From contig CAZRYZ010000002.1 of the NCBI GenBank assembly GCA_964604465.1, positions 1 through 56,891 of the forward strand: a stretch of DNA of 56,891 nt, written 5' to 3'. Position numbers and translations under genes: made by a program. A model generated the notes under the pieces. It worked only from the letters and a program-made list of their open reading frames with translations. It did not search any database and was not told the DNA's origin. The DNA is from Fluviibacter sp964604465 (GTDB lineage: Bacteria; Pseudomonadota; Gammaproteobacteria; Burkholderiales; Rhodocyclaceae). Of this stretch, positions 8,234 through 16,724 are shown one piece after another (within the stretch, counting starts at the first letter, position 1; each line of letters starts with the position of its first letter).

Positions 8234-8702
8234 GTGCACCAAACAGCAATGCGGCACCGGTAAACAGGGGCGCCAGAACCCAGACACCCGGGCTAGGCAC
8301 CAACCATAGGCGAACGATGAGTAACTGCATTGTCATGTGGGCAATTGCCGCCAGAATAGACAGGGTAAGCGGACCAAACCAGCCGGGCATTCGCCGCACC
8401 AGCCGTTGTGCCGGGTAGAGCATAGCCAGCGAGGCCAATGCTCCCCCCAACGACAACACAAAGCCCGGCGCCAGAAATTGACCGATCAGCAGGCTCACAG
8501 CCAGCACCCGGAGCAGCGTTACCCAGGCGGCGGTCACCCAGTCGTAACGCAACAGCACCAATAGCGTAATGATGTTAGCCAGACCCGGTTTTACCCCGGG
8601 AAGCGGACTGGGCACCGCCGACTCCACCAGGGCGATGGCGATCGCTGCCGCTGTCAGGCGCGCAATGCGATGGTCATCCGCCGTAAGCGTCAACGTTCGC
8701 AT
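8169..8702 (-). CDS. Gx transporter family membrane protein
   Basis: This 177-residue integral membrane protein has about five hydrophobic helices. The glycine/proline-rich segment SPLPGVKPGLANIITLLVLL is typical of the family annotated as Gx transporter or, by old error, heptaprenyl diphosphate synthase component I. Such proteins resemble small substrate-binding S components of energy-coupled transporters; the substrate is unknown. It starts directly after the stop of the NusG-II gene (TAAATG), so the two are co-translated. That pairing is common and is often linked to flavin/ApbE or redox genes, although ApbE is absent here. The last 65 bases are antisense to the mutY coding end. Confidence 0.8.
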   Translation of the reverse strand: MRTLTLTADDHRIARLTAAAIAIALVESAVPSPLPGVKPGLANIITLLVLLRYDWVTAAWVTLLRVLAVSLLIGQFLAPGFVLSLGGALASLAMLYPAQRLVRRMPGWFGPLTLSILAAIAHMTMQLLIVRLWLVPSPGVWVLAPLFTGAALLFGALNGLIVAWFVAGPQGADPARP

Positions 8703-9113
8703 TTAGTAGGCCATAGATTCATACGCTGGCTGCCCCCCGGTCAAAGACAGGCTGACATGGTTTGGCGCACAAAGCGCCATCTCACCTGGTCGCGTCAGCC
8801 AGCCCTGCTTGACACAGTATTGGCGTGGGCCCGGGTCGCTGACAACCCGAGCTCGCCCCGATTCAATGCGGATCACGGTCGGACCCAGAGCACCCAGCAC
8901 GCTGACCGTGCGCGTCTCGGTTAAAGGATAAGCTGCCACCAACACGCCATCGCGACGCACCTGCGCCTGCTCTGCCGGGCCTGACTGCCAGAGTGCGATT
9001 GATAACGACAACCAGCCAACCAACCCGGCCAGCAGCACGCAAACATCACCGGGCAGCAGCAGTCTGATTAGCGGGTAGCGTTGGAACCAGTTCACGGTGG
9101 CGAACCAGCACAT
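8703..9113 (-). CDS. NusG domain II-containing protein
   Basis: This short protein (about 136 residues) has one N-terminal membrane anchor (LLPGDVCVLLAGLVGWLSLS) and an extracytoplasmic beta-rich domain matching the stand-alone NusG_II family. The family pattern is visible in VRRDGVLVAAYPL, TVIRIESGRARVVSDPGPRQYCVKQGWL and CAPNHVSLSLTG, including the characteristic cysteine pair. These proteins are not transcription factors despite the name. The start is uncertain: I use ATG at 9113, with GTG at 9095 as an alternative; both lie inside the end of rapZ. It is coupled to the downstream Gx-transporter gene. Function is unknown. Confidence 0.72.
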   Translation of the reverse strand: MCWFATVNWFQRYPLIRLLLPGDVCVLLAGLVGWLSLSIALWQSGPAEQAQVRRDGVLVAAYPLTETRTVSVLGALGPTVIRIESGRARVVSDPGPRQYCVKQGWLTRPGEMALCAPNHVSLSLTGGQPAYESMAY

Positions 9114-9918
9114 CAGGCCGGTCGGCAAATTGAGTTGCCAGCCATTCAGTCATCCAGACGGAACGGTGCTGACCCCCAGTGCAGCCAATCGCCACCGTCA
9201 GATACGAGCGGTTATCGTGGCCATATTTGGGCAACCAGGTTTTAACAAAGCAGGCAATTTCTTCCCGCAGCTGCAGGGCGTCCGGCTGTGCTTCGAGGAA
9301 AGCCGCCACCGGGGCATCTTTGCCAGTTAACGGCCGTAGCGCCGGATCATAATGTGGGTTGGGCAGGCAACGCACATCGAACATCAGGTCAGCATCCCGC
9401 GGCACACCGTGCTTGAAACCAAAAGACTCGAACACCAGCGTCAGACCGTCCTGACTATCCACCTTGAGGAAATCCCGGATCCAGGCACGCAGCACAGCCG
9501 GTTTCAGGTGGCTACTATCCAAACGATGCCCCATTTCGGCCACGGGCTCAAGCAACGCACGCTCGTGCCGCAACGCCTCGGCCAAGGTCATGGTTTCACT
9601 GGTCAGCGGATGTGCCCGACGCGTTTCGGAAAAGCGCTGAATCAACGTCTCATCATCGGCATCAAGGAACAGCACACTCACCCGGGCATCGCGGCGGAGA
9701 TCTTCCAGTGCCTGGGGGAGTGCCTCCAGCGAACGGCCACTGCGCACATCCACCGCCACCCCGATCCGCGAGTAGCCATCACGACGCAGATGTCCCACGA
9801 GCACCGGCAGCATATCGGCCGGCAGGTTATCGACACAGTAATAGCCCGCGTCCTCGAGCACGGCGAGGGCGATCGATTTACCGGAGCCGGAGAGGCCGCT
9901 GATCACGACGAGTTCCAT
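9046..9918 (-). CDS. rapZ: RNase adapter protein / nucleotide-binding protein RapZ
   Basis: This 290-residue cytoplasmic P-loop protein begins with MELVVISGLSGSGKS, a Walker A motif, and ends with the conserved C-terminal RNA-binding region containing IGCTGGQHRSV. In enterobacteria RapZ delivers the GlmZ small RNA to RNase E and so tunes amino-sugar synthesis; in other groups its targets are less clear. Length matches the family. Here it is not beside rpoN, hpf or PTS genes, the usual proteobacterial setting. Instead its end overlaps the NusG-II gene, and it diverges from the M20 amidohydrolase gene. Confidence 0.93.
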   Translation of the reverse strand: MELVVISGLSGSGKSIALAVLEDAGYYCVDNLPADMLPVLVGHLRRDGYSRIGVAVDVRSGRSLEALPQALEDLRRDARVSVLFLDADDETLIQRFSETRRAHPLTSETMTLAEALRHERALLEPVAEMGHRLDSSHLKPAVLRAWIRDFLKVDSQDGLTLVFESFGFKHGVPRDADLMFDVRCLPNPHYDPALRPLTGKDAPVAAFLEAQPDALQLREEIACFVKTWLPKYGHDNRSYLTVAIGCTGGQHRSVWMTEWLATQFADRPDVLVRHRELVPTLPANQTAAAR

Positions 9919-9995
9919 AGTGGTTTCAGTATAGCTGGGGAATGCGCCATAATGGTGACGATCTGTTGATAGAGAGGCTTTGCCTTAGGTGCCCC

Positions 9996-11162
9996 ATGAA
10001 ACTCCTCGACCTGCCGTTCCTGGCCGAGATCACCACGATCCGCCGCGACATTCATGCCCACCCCGAACTGGCTTTTGAAGAAAGTCGGACAGCCGATGTG
10101 GTGGCACGCGCCCTCGAAAGCTATGGCATCGAAGTGCATCGTGGTCTCGCAGGCACTGGCGTTGTCGGCGTGATCAAAGGCACCCAGGGCACCAGCTCTC
10201 GCATGGTAGGGTTGCGCGCCGACATGGACGCACTTCCCATGCCAGAGCTCAACGAATTCCCGCACCGCTCGCGCCATGCCGGCAAGATGCATGCCTGTGG
10301 CCACGATGGCCATACCGCGATGCTGCTCGGTGCGGCGCGGTATCTTTCGGAGTACCGAGATTTTGATGGCACCGTTGTGCTGATCTTCCAGCCCGCCGAA
10401 GAAGGTGAGGGGGGTGCTCGTGTCATGATCGAACAGGGTCTCTTTAAGCAGTTTCCCGTCGAAGCCGTCTTCGGTTTACATAACTGGCCCGGTTTACCGG
10501 TCGGTCAGATGGCGATCATGCCCGGGCCCGTCATGGCCGGTACCTGCGGTCTGGAGATCTTAATTCGCGGCCATGGTTGCCACGCGGCTATGCCGCATCA
10601 GGGCGTCGATACTATCCTTGTGGGTACAGTAGTCGTCCAAGCGCTGCAAAGCGTGGTCTCACGCAATCTGCACCCCTGCGAAGCAGCTGTAGTCTCGGTG
10701 ACGCAGTTCCATGCGGGCGATGCCTGGAACGTAATTCCCGAAGATGCGGTCTTACGTGGCACGATTCGCACCTTCAAACAGGAGGTCCAGCAGCTGGTCG
10801 AGACGCGCATTCAGGAAATCTGTACCGGCATTGCCGCTACCTATGGCGCACAGATCGAGGTACGTTTCGAGAGCCGCTACCCGCCCACGGTGAACAGCCC
10901 CGCTGAGGCGCATTTCTGCCAGCAGGTCGCCGCAGAGTTGCTGGGTGGGTCTCACGTCGTCAAGGATGCCCTGCCGTCGATGGGCGCCGAAGACTTTGCC
11001 TACATGCTCCTCGAAAAACCGGGCTGCTATGTGTGGCTTGGCAATGGCCCGGGCGAGGGGGGCTGTACGCTCCACAACCCGCACTACGACTTCAACGACG
11101 ATATTACCGCCATTGGCATCAGCTACTGGGTCCAACTGGCCCGCGATTTTTTAGCTAAATGA
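9996..11162 (+). CDS. M20-family amidohydrolase (hippurate hydrolase-like)
   Basis: This 388-residue cytoplasmic metallohydrolase belongs to the M20D group (HipO, IAA-amino-acid hydrolases, N-acyl-L-amino-acid amidohydrolases). Metal-site motifs are HACGHDGHTAMLLGAA near residue 100, PAEEGEGGARVMIEQGLF near 135, and the late histidine in LHNPHYDFND. The dimerisation domain carries GHGCHAAMPHQGVD. It would cleave an acyl group from an amino acid or related amine; the natural substrate cannot be told from sequence. The start at 9996 has AGGTG upstream and fits the family N-terminus (IRRDIHAHPELAFEE). It converges on the RfaH-like gene. Confidence 0.9.
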   Translation: MKLLDLPFLAEITTIRRDIHAHPELAFEESRTADVVARALESYGIEVHRGLAGTGVVGVIKGTQGTSSRMVGLRADMDALPMPELNEFPHRSRHAGKMHACGHDGHTAMLLGAARYLSEYRDFDGTVVLIFQPAEEGEGGARVMIEQGLFKQFPVEAVFGLHNWPGLPVGQMAIMPGPVMAGTCGLEILIRGHGCHAAMPHQGVDTILVGTVVVQALQSVVSRNLHPCEAAVVSVTQFHAGDAWNVIPEDAVLRGTIRTFKQEVQQLVETRIQEICTGIAATYGAQIEVRFESRYPPTVNSPAEAHFCQQVAAELLGGSHVVKDALPSMGAEDFAYMLLEKPGCYVWLGNGPGEGGCTLHNPHYDFNDDITAIGISYWVQLARDFLAK

Positions 11163-11177
11163 GTCTGGCGCGCTAAT

Positions 11178-11669
11178 TTAGTAAGCGGCGGCACGCAAAT
11201 CTGCGGTCGCCACCGAAACCCGCTGTTGTTTCTGCATGAATTCGAGCAGCACAAAACTACGCTGTTCCCCATCAGCGATCTCGAACACGCCTTCCAGGCC
11301 AACGAGTGGCCCCGCAACAATCTGCACACCATCCCCCGCAGCAAAGAGCGTCTCCCGGATCTCCTGCGTCCGCTCCCGGATCGCATCAATCACCGGATCT
11401 GGCACCGCCGCATAGGTTTGCCCGAAGCGCACCATGCCAGCCACCCCCAGCGTTGAGCGGATGGGTCCCCAGTTGTCGTTACCCTCTTCGAGATGCAAAA
11501 ACAGGTAGCGCGGAAACAGCGGCTCCAGCTTCTTAAGCAACTTGCCCCGCTGCAGCCGCTCCACCTCAATGAGGGGTAGATAAGTCTCATAACCCTGGCG
11601 CACAAGGTTCTCCAGCGCCCGCGCTTCATTGCGGGGTTTACTCTGTACAAGGTACCAGGTGCGAGCCAT
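11178..11669 (-). CDS. rfaH: Transcription antiterminator RfaH-like (NusG paralog)
   Basis: This 163-residue specialised NusG paralog has an N-terminal NGN domain (WYLVQSKPRNEARALENLVRQG, LFPRYLFLHLEEG) that binds RNA polymerase, and a C-terminal KOW region (GDGVQIVAGPLVGLEGVFE, RVSVATADLRAA). RfaH-type factors load at ops elements and suppress Rho-dependent termination in long surface-polysaccharide or secretion operons; no such operon lies in this window. I start at 11669. On this strand TAAAAT ends only eight bases before that ATG, suggesting a near-leaderless mRNA, and there is no clear ribosome site. It diverges from metH. Confidence 0.82.
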   Translation of the reverse strand: MARTWYLVQSKPRNEARALENLVRQGYETYLPLIEVERLQRGKLLKKLEPLFPRYLFLHLEEGNDNWGPIRSTLGVAGMVRFGQTYAAVPDPVIDAIRERTQEIRETLFAAGDGVQIVAGPLVGLEGVFEIADGEQRSFVLLEFMQKQQRVSVATADLRAAAY

Positions 11670-11721
11670 AGCCCAGCATTTTAACCATAGTGTTTTTTGA
11701 CGCTCCAACCCATTGATTTAC

Positions 11722-11750
11722 TTGACGCAAGCCGCCCGGACCCGTATCGT
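11722..11750 (+). promoter_or_regulatory. Candidate sigma-70 promoter for metH
   Basis: TTGACG (11722-11727) and TATCGT (11745-11750) are separated by exactly 17 bases. Transcription would start near 11757 and give a leader of about 140 bases before metH. Confidence 0.5.
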
Positions 11751-11753
11751 TTG

Positions 11754-11882
11754 GGCTTGAAATACAAGCCACGCGCCGATTTGAGCTCCTCAGCTTGCGG
11801 GCGCGCTAATAAATACTGCTAAAGCGATGGGATATCGAACACCCGCCGCTTGCAGCCCCGCTGACCGGCGGGTTTGTTTTTT
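11754..11882 (+). promoter_or_regulatory. Structured metH leader, candidate attenuator or riboswitch
   Basis: The leader folds by inspection into successive hairpins: GGCTTG-AAATA-CAAGCC (11754-11770); CGCGCC...GGCGCG (11772-11805) enclosing a small AGCT/AGCT stem; CGAT-N5-ATCG (11825-11837); and an intrinsic terminator just before the ribosome site. GCGGG at 11797-11801 can pair with CCCGC in the terminator's 5' arm, giving a weak alternative structure. A terminator this close to the start of a B12-dependent methionine synthase gene implies conditional read-through. I do not recognise the aptamer; SAM-I, SAH and cobalamin motifs were not found. Confidence 0.5.
11841..11882 (+). terminator. 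Intrinsic terminator inside metH leader
   Basis: An eight-base-pair GC-rich stem (ACCCGCCG at 11841-11848 with CGGCGGGT at 11866-11873) is followed by TTTGTTTTTT. It ends six bases before the first possible ATG and overlaps the approach to the AAGAAG ribosome site. It points into metH, and no plus-strand gene lies directly upstream, so it is more likely regulatory than housekeeping. Confidence 0.7.
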
Positions 11883-11897
11883 AAGAAGATGTTGGCC

Positions 11898-14800
11898 ATG
11901 ACTGCATTGCAATTGAAGCCCCAGCCTCAACCCGATCGTACCGAAGAGGTGTTGTCCCATCTGAAAGAGCGCGTTCTCGTGCTCGATGGCGCCATGGGTA
12001 CCATGATCCAGAAGCACACCCTCACCGAGGCCGACTTCCGGGGTGAGCGCTTTGCTACGCATGCACACGATCTGAAAGGCAACAATGATCTGTTGCTTCT
12101 GACGCGTCCGGATGTCATCCAGGGGATTCATGAGGCCTATCTGGCGGCCGGTGCCGACATCATTGAAACCAATACCTTCAACGCAACCCGCCTGTCGCAA
12201 TCCGATTACAAGCTCGAAGACATCGTCTACGAACTCAACTATGCCGGCGCCGCCATCGCCCGCGCCGCCTGCGACAAATACACGGCACAGAATCCGGCCA
12301 AGCCGCGCCTAGTTGCCGGCGTGATTGGTCCGACGTCACGCACGGCGTCCATCTCACCGGATGTGAATGATCCTGGTGCGCGCAATGTGACTTTCGACGA
12401 GTTGGTTACCAACTATATTGAGGCCGCCAATGGCCTGATCGACGGCGGCACCGACATCCTGCTCATCGAGACCGTGTTTGATACGCTCAACGCCAAAGCC
12501 GCCATCATGGCGGTCGAGCAGGTCTTTGAGGCGCGTGGTCGCCGCTGGCCCGTGATGATTTCGGGCACGATCACCGATGCATCGGGGCGCACCCTGTCAG
12601 GACAAACTGCGGAGGCCTTCTGGACCTCGATGTCGCACGCCCGTCCCATCTCGATGGGTCTGAACTGCGCGTTGGGCGCCAAAGAGCTACGCCAGCACGT
12701 GGAAACCCTGTCGCGCATCTGCCCGACGTATATCTCCGCTCACCCGAACGCCGGGCTGCCCAACGCCTTTGGTGGTTACGATGAAACACCGGAGATGCTG
12801 GCCGAGGACATCCGCGAATGGGCCGTGCATGGCCTCGTGAATATTGTTGGTGGCTGCTGTGGCACCACGCCGGAACATATCCGTGCCATTGCCGATGCGG
12901 TAGCGGGGGTCAGCCCGCGCCAACCCGCCGAGGTACCTCACCGCTTGCGGCTTTCCGGCCTAGAGCCCTGCGAGATTGGCTCGGAATCCTTCTTCGTGAA
13001 TGTGGGTGAACGCACCAATGTCACCGGCTCACGCGCTTTCGCCAAGATGATTCTGGAAAGCCGCTTCGACGACGCCCTGGCGGTCGCCCGCCAGCAGGTA
13101 GAGAACGGTGCTCAGGTCATTGATATCAACATGGACGAAGCCATGCTGGATTCGGAGGCAGCCATGGTGCGCTTCCTGAATCTGATCGCCTCGGAGCCAG
13201 ATATCTCCCGTGTGCCGATCATGATCGACTCGTCGAAATGGTCGGTCATCGAAGCAGGTCTCAAATGCATCCAGGGCAAGGGCATTGTCAACTCGATCTC
13301 GATGAAAGAGGGCGAGGCCGAATTCTTACGACAGGCGCGCCTAGCGCGTCAGTATGGTGCCGCCGTCATCGTCATGGCCTTTGACGAAAAAGGCCAGGCC
13401 GACACCTTCGCCCGCAAAGTCGAAATCTGCGAACGCGCCTACAAGCTTCTGGTTGCGAACGGTTTCCCGCCTGAAGACATCATCTTTGATCCGAATATTT
13501 TCGCCATCGCCACGGGCATTCCCGAGCACGATGGTTATGCCGTGGACTTTATCGAAGCCACCCGCTGGATCAAGGCACATCTCCCCCATGCCAGTATTTC
13601 TGGAGGCGTTTCGAACGTCTCGTTCTCGTTCCGTGGCAACGATCCTGTACGCGAAGCCATTCACACGGTCTTCCTTTACCACGCTATTCAGGCGGGGATG
13701 ACCATGGGCATCGTCAACGCCGGCCAGCTTGGCGTCTATGACGAAATTGATCCCGAGCTCCGTGCCAAGGTCGAAGACGTGGTGCTCAACAAGCACGCCG
13801 GTGCCGGGGACGCGCTAGTGGAGTTCGCGCAGAATGTGAAGGGTACCGCCAAAGAGCGCATTGAAGATCTGGCCTGGCGCAGCTGGCCTGTCGAAGAGCG
13901 CCTGAGTCATGCGCTGGTCAAGGGCATCACGGACTACGTTGTCGCTGACACCGAGGAGTGTCGCGCAGCGCTGGCCGCCGTCGGCCAACCACCGCTGGCC
14001 GTGATTGAAGGCCCGCTCATGAGCGGGATGAACACCGTCGGCGATCTGTTTGGCGCCGGCAAGATGTTCCTGCCACAAGTCGTGAAATCTGCCCGCGTCA
14101 TGAAGCAGGCCGTGGCCCATCTGGTGCCGTTCATCGAAGAGGAAAAGGCCCGATCAGGCGCTGCTGCCAAGGGCAAGATCGTCATCGCCACTGTGAAGGG
14201 TGACGTACACGATATCGGCAAAAACATCGTCGGTGTGGTACTCGGCTGTAATGGCTATGAAGTGGTCGACCTCGGAGTCATGGTGCCCTGTGATCAGATT
14301 CTCAAAGCGGCGATCGAACACGAAGCGCAGGTCATTGGCCTCTCTGGTCTGATCACGCCGTCGCTGGAAGAGATGACGCACATCGCCAGCGAAATGACGC
14401 GTCAGGGTTTTGATATTCCGCTCATGATTGGTGGCGCGACCACCAGTCGCGCGCACACCGCCATCAAGATCGCGCCGAACTACGAACATCCTGTGGTCTA
14501 TGTGCCGGATGCGTCGCGCGCCGTGGGCGTGGTATCGAACCTGCTATCTGCGGATCAGGAAAAGGCCGCCAACTACCGCGCCGAGCTTGCCGCCGATTAT
14601 GAAAAAGTCCGGCAGCAGCACGCCAATAAGAAGGGCATGGCCCTGGTCTCGCATGAGGCTGCCCAGGCCAATGCCTTTGATGCCTTTACCGGCGACTATG
14701 CGGGCTACCTACCCGTGGCACCCAATCAGACCGGTATCCAGGTTGTTGAACCCAGCCTGGATGAACTCGTGCCGTATATCGACTGGAGCCCCTTCTTCCA

Positions 14801-15623
14801 GACCTGGGATCTGACGGGGTCTTTCCCGGCCATTCTGGAAGACAAGGTGGTAGGCGAAACGGCGCAACAGGTCTATGCCGATGCCCAGGGGATGCTTAAG
14901 CAGCTCGTAGCGGAAAAGTGGCTGAAACCCCGTGGCGTCTTTGGCCTGTTCCCGGCCAATCGCGTCGGTGACGACATTGAAATCTATACGGATGACAGCC
15001 GTCAACACGTAGGCATGATCTGGCACAACCTGCGCCAGCAACAAGAGCGCCCCGCCGGCAAGCCGAATCAATCTCTGGCTGACTTTATCGCAGAGAAAAA
15101 ACCGACTGGCACCACGCCTGACTGGATCGGCGGTTTTGCAGTCTCCTGCGGTGAGGGCATCGAGCCCCACGTCAAGAAATTCGAAGCCGAACACGACGAC
15201 TATCGGGCTATCATGCTCAAGTCGTTGGCTGACCGCCTGGCCGAAGCCTTTGCCGAATGGCTGCACCGTGAAGTCCGCATGACGTACTGGGGCTATGCCG
15301 CAGATGAACAACTCGATAATGCTGCACTGATCAAGGAGGCCTATCGCGGGATCCGTCCGGCGCCGGGTTACCCCGCCTGCCCGGATCATCTGGCCAAGCG
15401 CGGTCTGTTCGAGTTACTCGACGTGCCCAAGCGTGCGGGCATGACGCTCACCGAATCCTGCGCCATGTGGCCGGCCGCCTCAGTATCCGGCTTCTATCTG
15501 GCGCATCCAGCGGCTCAATACTTTGCGGTCAGCAAAATCGGCAATGATCAGCTAGAAGACTTTGCCCGTCGTTGTGGCCTATCAGTCAATGAGGCTAAGC
15601 GCTGGCTGGCGCCCATTCTGTAA
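11898..15623 (+). CDS. metH: Cobalamin-dependent methionine synthase MetH
   Basis: This 1241-residue cytoplasmic enzyme transfers a methyl group from methyltetrahydrofolate to homocysteine via methylcobalamin. All four modules are present in order: homocysteine domain (LVLDGAMGTMIQ, zinc cysteines including VGGCCGTTPEH), pterin domain (NVGERTNVTGSRAF), cobalamin-binding domain (base-off histidine in DVHDIGKNIVG, then SGLITPS and GGATTSRAH), and the SAM-dependent reactivation domain (RGIRPAPGYPACPDH). Full length compared with about 1227 in E. coli. I start at 11898 with AAGAAG nine bases upstream; 11889 is an alternative. Expression is probably controlled by the structured leader. Confidence 0.97.
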   Translation: MTALQLKPQPQPDRTEEVLSHLKERVLVLDGAMGTMIQKHTLTEADFRGERFATHAHDLKGNNDLLLLTRPDVIQGIHEAYLAAGADIIETNTFNATRLSQSDYKLEDIVYELNYAGAAIARAACDKYTAQNPAKPRLVAGVIGPTSRTASISPDVNDPGARNVTFDELVTNYIEAANGLIDGGTDILLIETVFDTLNAKAAIMAVEQVFEARGRRWPVMISGTITDASGRTLSGQTAEAFWTSMSHARPISMGLNCALGAKELRQHVETLSRICPTYISAHPNAGLPNAFGGYDETPEMLAEDIREWAVHGLVNIVGGCCGTTPEHIRAIADAVAGVSPRQPAEVPHRLRLSGLEPCEIGSESFFVNVGERTNVTGSRAFAKMILESRFDDALAVARQQVENGAQVIDINMDEAMLDSEAAMVRFLNLIASEPDISRVPIMIDSSKWSVIEAGLKCIQGKGIVNSISMKEGEAEFLRQARLARQYGAAVIVMAFDEKGQADTFARKVEICERAYKLLVANGFPPEDIIFDPNIFAIATGIPEHDGYAVDFIEATRWIKAHLPHASISGGVSNVSFSFRGNDPVREAIHTVFLYHAIQAGMTMGIVNAGQLGVYDEIDPELRAKVEDVVLNKHAGAGDALVEFAQNVKGTAKERIEDLAWRSWPVEERLSHALVKGITDYVVADTEECRAALAAVGQPPLAVIEGPLMSGMNTVGDLFGAGKMFLPQVVKSARVMKQAVAHLVPFIEEEKARSGAAAKGKIVIATVKGDVHDIGKNIVGVVLGCNGYEVVDLGVMVPCDQILKAAIEHEAQVIGLSGLITPSLEEMTHIASEMTRQGFDIPLMIGGATTSRAHTAIKIAPNYEHPVVYVPDASRAVGVVSNLLSADQEKAANYRAELAADYEKVRQQHANKKGMALVSHEAAQANAFDAFTGDYAGYLPVAPNQTGIQVVEPSLDELVPYIDWSPFFQTWDLTGSFPAILEDKVVGETAQQVYADAQGMLKQLVAEKWLKPRGVFGLFPANRVGDDIEIYTDDSRQHVGMIWHNLRQQQERPAGKPNQSLADFIAEKKPTGTTPDWIGGFAVSCGEGIEPHVKKFEAEHDDYRAIMLKSLADRLAEAFAEWLHREVRMTYWGYAADEQLDNAALIKEAYRGIRPAPGYPACPDHLAKRGLFELLDVPKRAGMTLTESCAMWPAASVSGFYLAHPAAQYFAVSKIGNDQLEDFARRCGLSVNEAKRWLAPIL

Positions 15624-15626
15624 CAC

Positions 15627-15974
15627 TTACTTGGGAAAGTCTTTCGGGGCTTCCCAGGTAATTTCCTTTTTCTCACGCGAAGCCTGCCCCAGCATCTTGA
15701 TGAAGGGTTGCGCCCTTACGGAGAGCCCGACCAGCTCATGCGGCTCGATCCCAACCTCCGGAATTGGCTGATCATCACGAGCCAATCCGGTTTCTTTCAG
15801 ACGCTTTTCGTAATCTATTAGGCTACGCAAATTTTCTAGCGCTGAGGGCATTTGGTCCACGGTAATAACACCGCGCTGAGTTGGCGACTTGCCGATCACC
15901 GTCAGTAGCGCCCGCGCCACATCGTCAAACATCAGCAGATTGGCCGTCGCCCGAGAAGAAAACCGAACCAGCAT
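15627..15974 (-). CDS. DUF1840 domain protein
   Basis: A conserved small protein of 115 residues, probably cytoplasmic, matching DUF1840 (start MLVRFSSRATANLLMFDDVA, and GVITVDQMPSALENLR). The family is largely restricted to beta- and some gammaproteobacteria and has no known function. The ATG at 15974 has AGGAAGG at good spacing; a GTG two codons upstream is too close to it. The gene converges on metH with only three bases between stops and diverges from the carbonic anhydrase gene. Confidence 0.82.
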   Translation of the reverse strand: MLVRFSSRATANLLMFDDVARALLTVIGKSPTQRGVITVDQMPSALENLRSLIDYEKRLKETGLARDDQPIPEVGIEPHELVGLSVRAQPFIKMLGQASREKKEITWEAPKDFPK

Positions 15975-16020
15975 AACCACCCCTTCCTGTTGAACCCGGG
16001 TACACCCTACCCAGCTCCTT

Positions 16021-16026
16021 TATAAT
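16021..16026 (+). promoter_or_regulatory. Candidate -10 box for carbonic anhydrase operon
   Basis: A perfect TATAAT lies 42 bases upstream of the carbonic anhydrase start. There is no good -35 at 17 bases; TTGAAC at 15990 is too far away. The three-gene operon downstream probably starts here. Confidence 0.4.
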
Positions 16027-16068
16027 ACGCCATACCCCAATCGTGAATAAAAACAGAGGATTAAGACC

Positions 16069-16719
16069 ATGCACATCCTTGAGCCGCTCTTCGAACAGAA
16101 CCGTATCTGGTCGGAAAAGACCCAAAACGAAAATCCCGAATTTTTTAGCGATCTCGCGAGGCTTCAGCAACCGGAGTATCTGTGGATCGGCTGCTCGGAT
16201 TCGCGCGTCCCCGCGAATCAGATCATGGGCCTCAAGCCAGGTGAGGTCTTTGTCCATCGCAACATTGCCAACGTGGTCGTTCATAGTGATCTGAACTGCC
16301 TTTCGGTGGTGCAATACGCTGTGCAGGTGCTGCGCGTCAAACATATTCTCGTTGTGGGTCACTATGGCTGTGGCGGCGTCAAGGCAGCACTGGATGGTCT
16401 GCGGATCGGTCTGGCTGATAACTGGCTGCGCCACATCCATGATGTGCGCCAGAAGCACCAGGCGATTCTGGACGAGTGCCCCGAAAGCGAACGTCATGAT
16501 CGACTTTGTGAGCTGAACGTGATTGAGCAGGTACTCAATCTGGCGCAATCGACGGTGATGTACGACGCCTGGACCTCGGGCCAGCAGATTGCCGTGCACG
16601 GACTGATTTACGGGCTGCAGGATGGCATCGTGCGCAATCTGAACATCTCGGTGCACAGCATTAACGCCATCTGTCCGGCATACAACCACGCGCTCAGCGC
16701 CTACAACACTGAAGCCTGA
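16069..16719 (+). CDS. can: Beta-class carbonic anhydrase
   Basis: This 216-residue cytoplasmic zinc enzyme interconverts CO2 and bicarbonate. Zinc ligands and catalytic residues are at C42, D44, R46 (GCSDSRVPAN), H98 and C101 (VGHYGCGG), the same positions as in E. coli Can. The protein is complete. The gene is followed after five bases by an MFS transporter and then a ROK kinase, so all three are probably one transcript. Bicarbonate supply for carboxylation at low CO2 is the usual role; why it is joined to the other two is unclear. Confidence 0.95.
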   Translation: MHILEPLFEQNRIWSEKTQNENPEFFSDLARLQQPEYLWIGCSDSRVPANQIMGLKPGEVFVHRNIANVVVHSDLNCLSVVQYAVQVLRVKHILVVGHYGCGGVKAALDGLRIGLADNWLRHIHDVRQKHQAILDECPESERHDRLCELNVIEQVLNLAQSTVMYDAWTSGQQIAVHGLIYGLQDGIVRNLNISVHSINAICPAYNHALSAYNTEA

Positions 16720-16724
16720 TTACC

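Noticed and set aside
11754..11882. Known SAM-I, SAH or cobalamin riboswitch in the metH leader.
   Set aside because: I looked for the conserved cores (GAGGAGCG/CAGGCTCGG, B12 box, SAM-I core) and did not find them; left as unassigned.
11827..11901. A 24-codon frame in the metH leader that could be a leader peptide.
   Set aside because: No ribosome site, no run of Met or other regulatory codons, and it starts inside a hairpin.
14709..15389. Long antisense open frame inside metH (and similar ones inside many genes).
   Set aside because: Mirror of codon bias in a GC-rich gene; no ribosome site and no family resemblance.
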